Positions 63,768 to 64,000 of a stretch of DNA of 64,000 bases are shown in pieces. How positions within the stretch are numbered: the stretch's first letter is position 1; each line of letters opens with the position of its first letter. Source of the stretch: Alkalithermobacter paradoxus (GTDB lineage Bacteria; Bacillota; Clostridia; Peptostreptococcales; Peptostreptococcaceae); assembly GCA_002029295.1 (NCBI GenBank), contig MZGW01000002.1:226001-290000 (forward strand), written 5' to 3'. A program made the position numbers and the translations under genes. The notes under the pieces are model-generated. The model ran no database searches, was not told the origin of the DNA, and saw only the letters and a list, made by a program, of their open reading frames with translations.

Positions 63768-64000
63768 TTGAGTAGGGGAAACTATATTCTTGAAATGAAA
63801 AACATACAAAAGGATTACTTTGGAAATAAGGTGCTTAAGGGAGTTAATCTATCCGTAAAAAAAGGAGAAATTCATGCACTCTTAGGAGAAAATGGAGCAG
63901 GCAAATCAACATTGATGAACATATTGTTTGGTATGCCAGTAATACATTCAACTGGAGGGTTTGAAGGAGAAGTATTAATGGATGGAGAGAAAGTAGATGT
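63768..64000 (+). CDS. ABC transporter ATP-binding protein, sugar-import type (cut by window edge)
   Basis: The first 77 codons of an ATPase. It shows a standard N-terminus (ILEMKNIQKDYFGNKVLKGVNLSVKKGEIHAL in pieces) and Walker A GENGAGKSTLMN near residues 40-50. The form resembles RbsA/MglA ATPases, which have two ATPase halves, and fits the preceding receptor lipoprotein. The start is TTG 63768, preceded by AAAAGGGGAG. The rest lies beyond the window. Confidence 0.9.
   Translation, partial: MSRGNYILEMKNIQKDYFGNKVLKGVNLSVKKGEIHALLGENGAGKSTLMNILFGMPVIHSTGGFEGEVLMDGEKVD

Overview
The window is AT-rich DNA from a spore-forming, anaerobic member of the Clostridia, probably close to Peptostreptococcaceae. 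Evidence: heavy ATA/AGA codon use, strong GGAGG ribosome binding sites, a small acid-soluble spore protein, sigma-54-controlled amino acid catabolism genes of the Clostridioides type, a potassium-dependent pyrophosphatase and SigI/RsgI. No species is claimed.

1-16.8 kb (housekeeping and sulfur amino acid catabolism): an SSB-like protein, a methyltransferase, a 47-residue membrane protein, then a sigma-54 activator beside its likely target, a cysteine desulfidase gene with a clear -24/-12 promoter. Hypoxanthine phosphoribosyltransferase and the lysine/diaminopimelate operon asd-dapA-dapB-dapH (minus strand) follow, then an M20 amidohydrolase, a CPBP protease, a spore protein, Hsp33, a second (TyrR-like) sigma-54 activator and a methionine gamma-lyase gene with its own -24/-12 promoter. 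A LysM-CAP secreted protein closes the block.

17-32.5 kb (core): rpoN, then cggR-gapA-pgk-tpiA-gpmI-eno (the whole lower glycolytic pathway behind a CggR-type operator), secG, a membrane pyrophosphatase, a PspC/LiaF-like pair, rnr, smpB and the tmRNA gene ssrA.

32.5-37.1 kb (degraded accessory DNA just downstream of ssrA): an IS110 relic, a solitary CRISPR-repeat-like sequence, a membrane-anchored HNH endonuclease gene split by one in-frame TAG, a decayed IS21 element, and two ancient repeats present twice in the same order.

37.1-49.6 kb (citrate fermentation island): histidine kinase, citG, a SorC-type regulator, citC-D-E-F-X, an unusual response regulator (receiver fused to a DUF2294/MpsC-like domain), a citrate/sodium symporter behind an attenuator-like leader, and an oxaloacetate decarboxylase alpha subunit without its biotin domain. 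Its Ile codon use leans to ATT rather than ATA, which suggests lateral acquisition.

49.6-64 kb: sigI-rsgI-DUF5667 protein, a subtilisin-like protease with three S-layer domains, a cysteine-rich small protein, then a minus-strand group: a 1605-residue multidomain protein (HD, helical repeats, NadD-like nucleotidyltransferase, GNAT-like, phosphoribosyltransferase), an LDH-like dehydrogenase with an extra N-terminal domain, and a flavodoxin-like protein. This group is the best candidate for an undescribed system. The window ends in a DUF3798 lipoprotein and the start of an ABC transporter ATPase. A 115-bp dispersed repeat occurs at 16.1 and 55.0 kb, with a partial copy at 62.4 kb.
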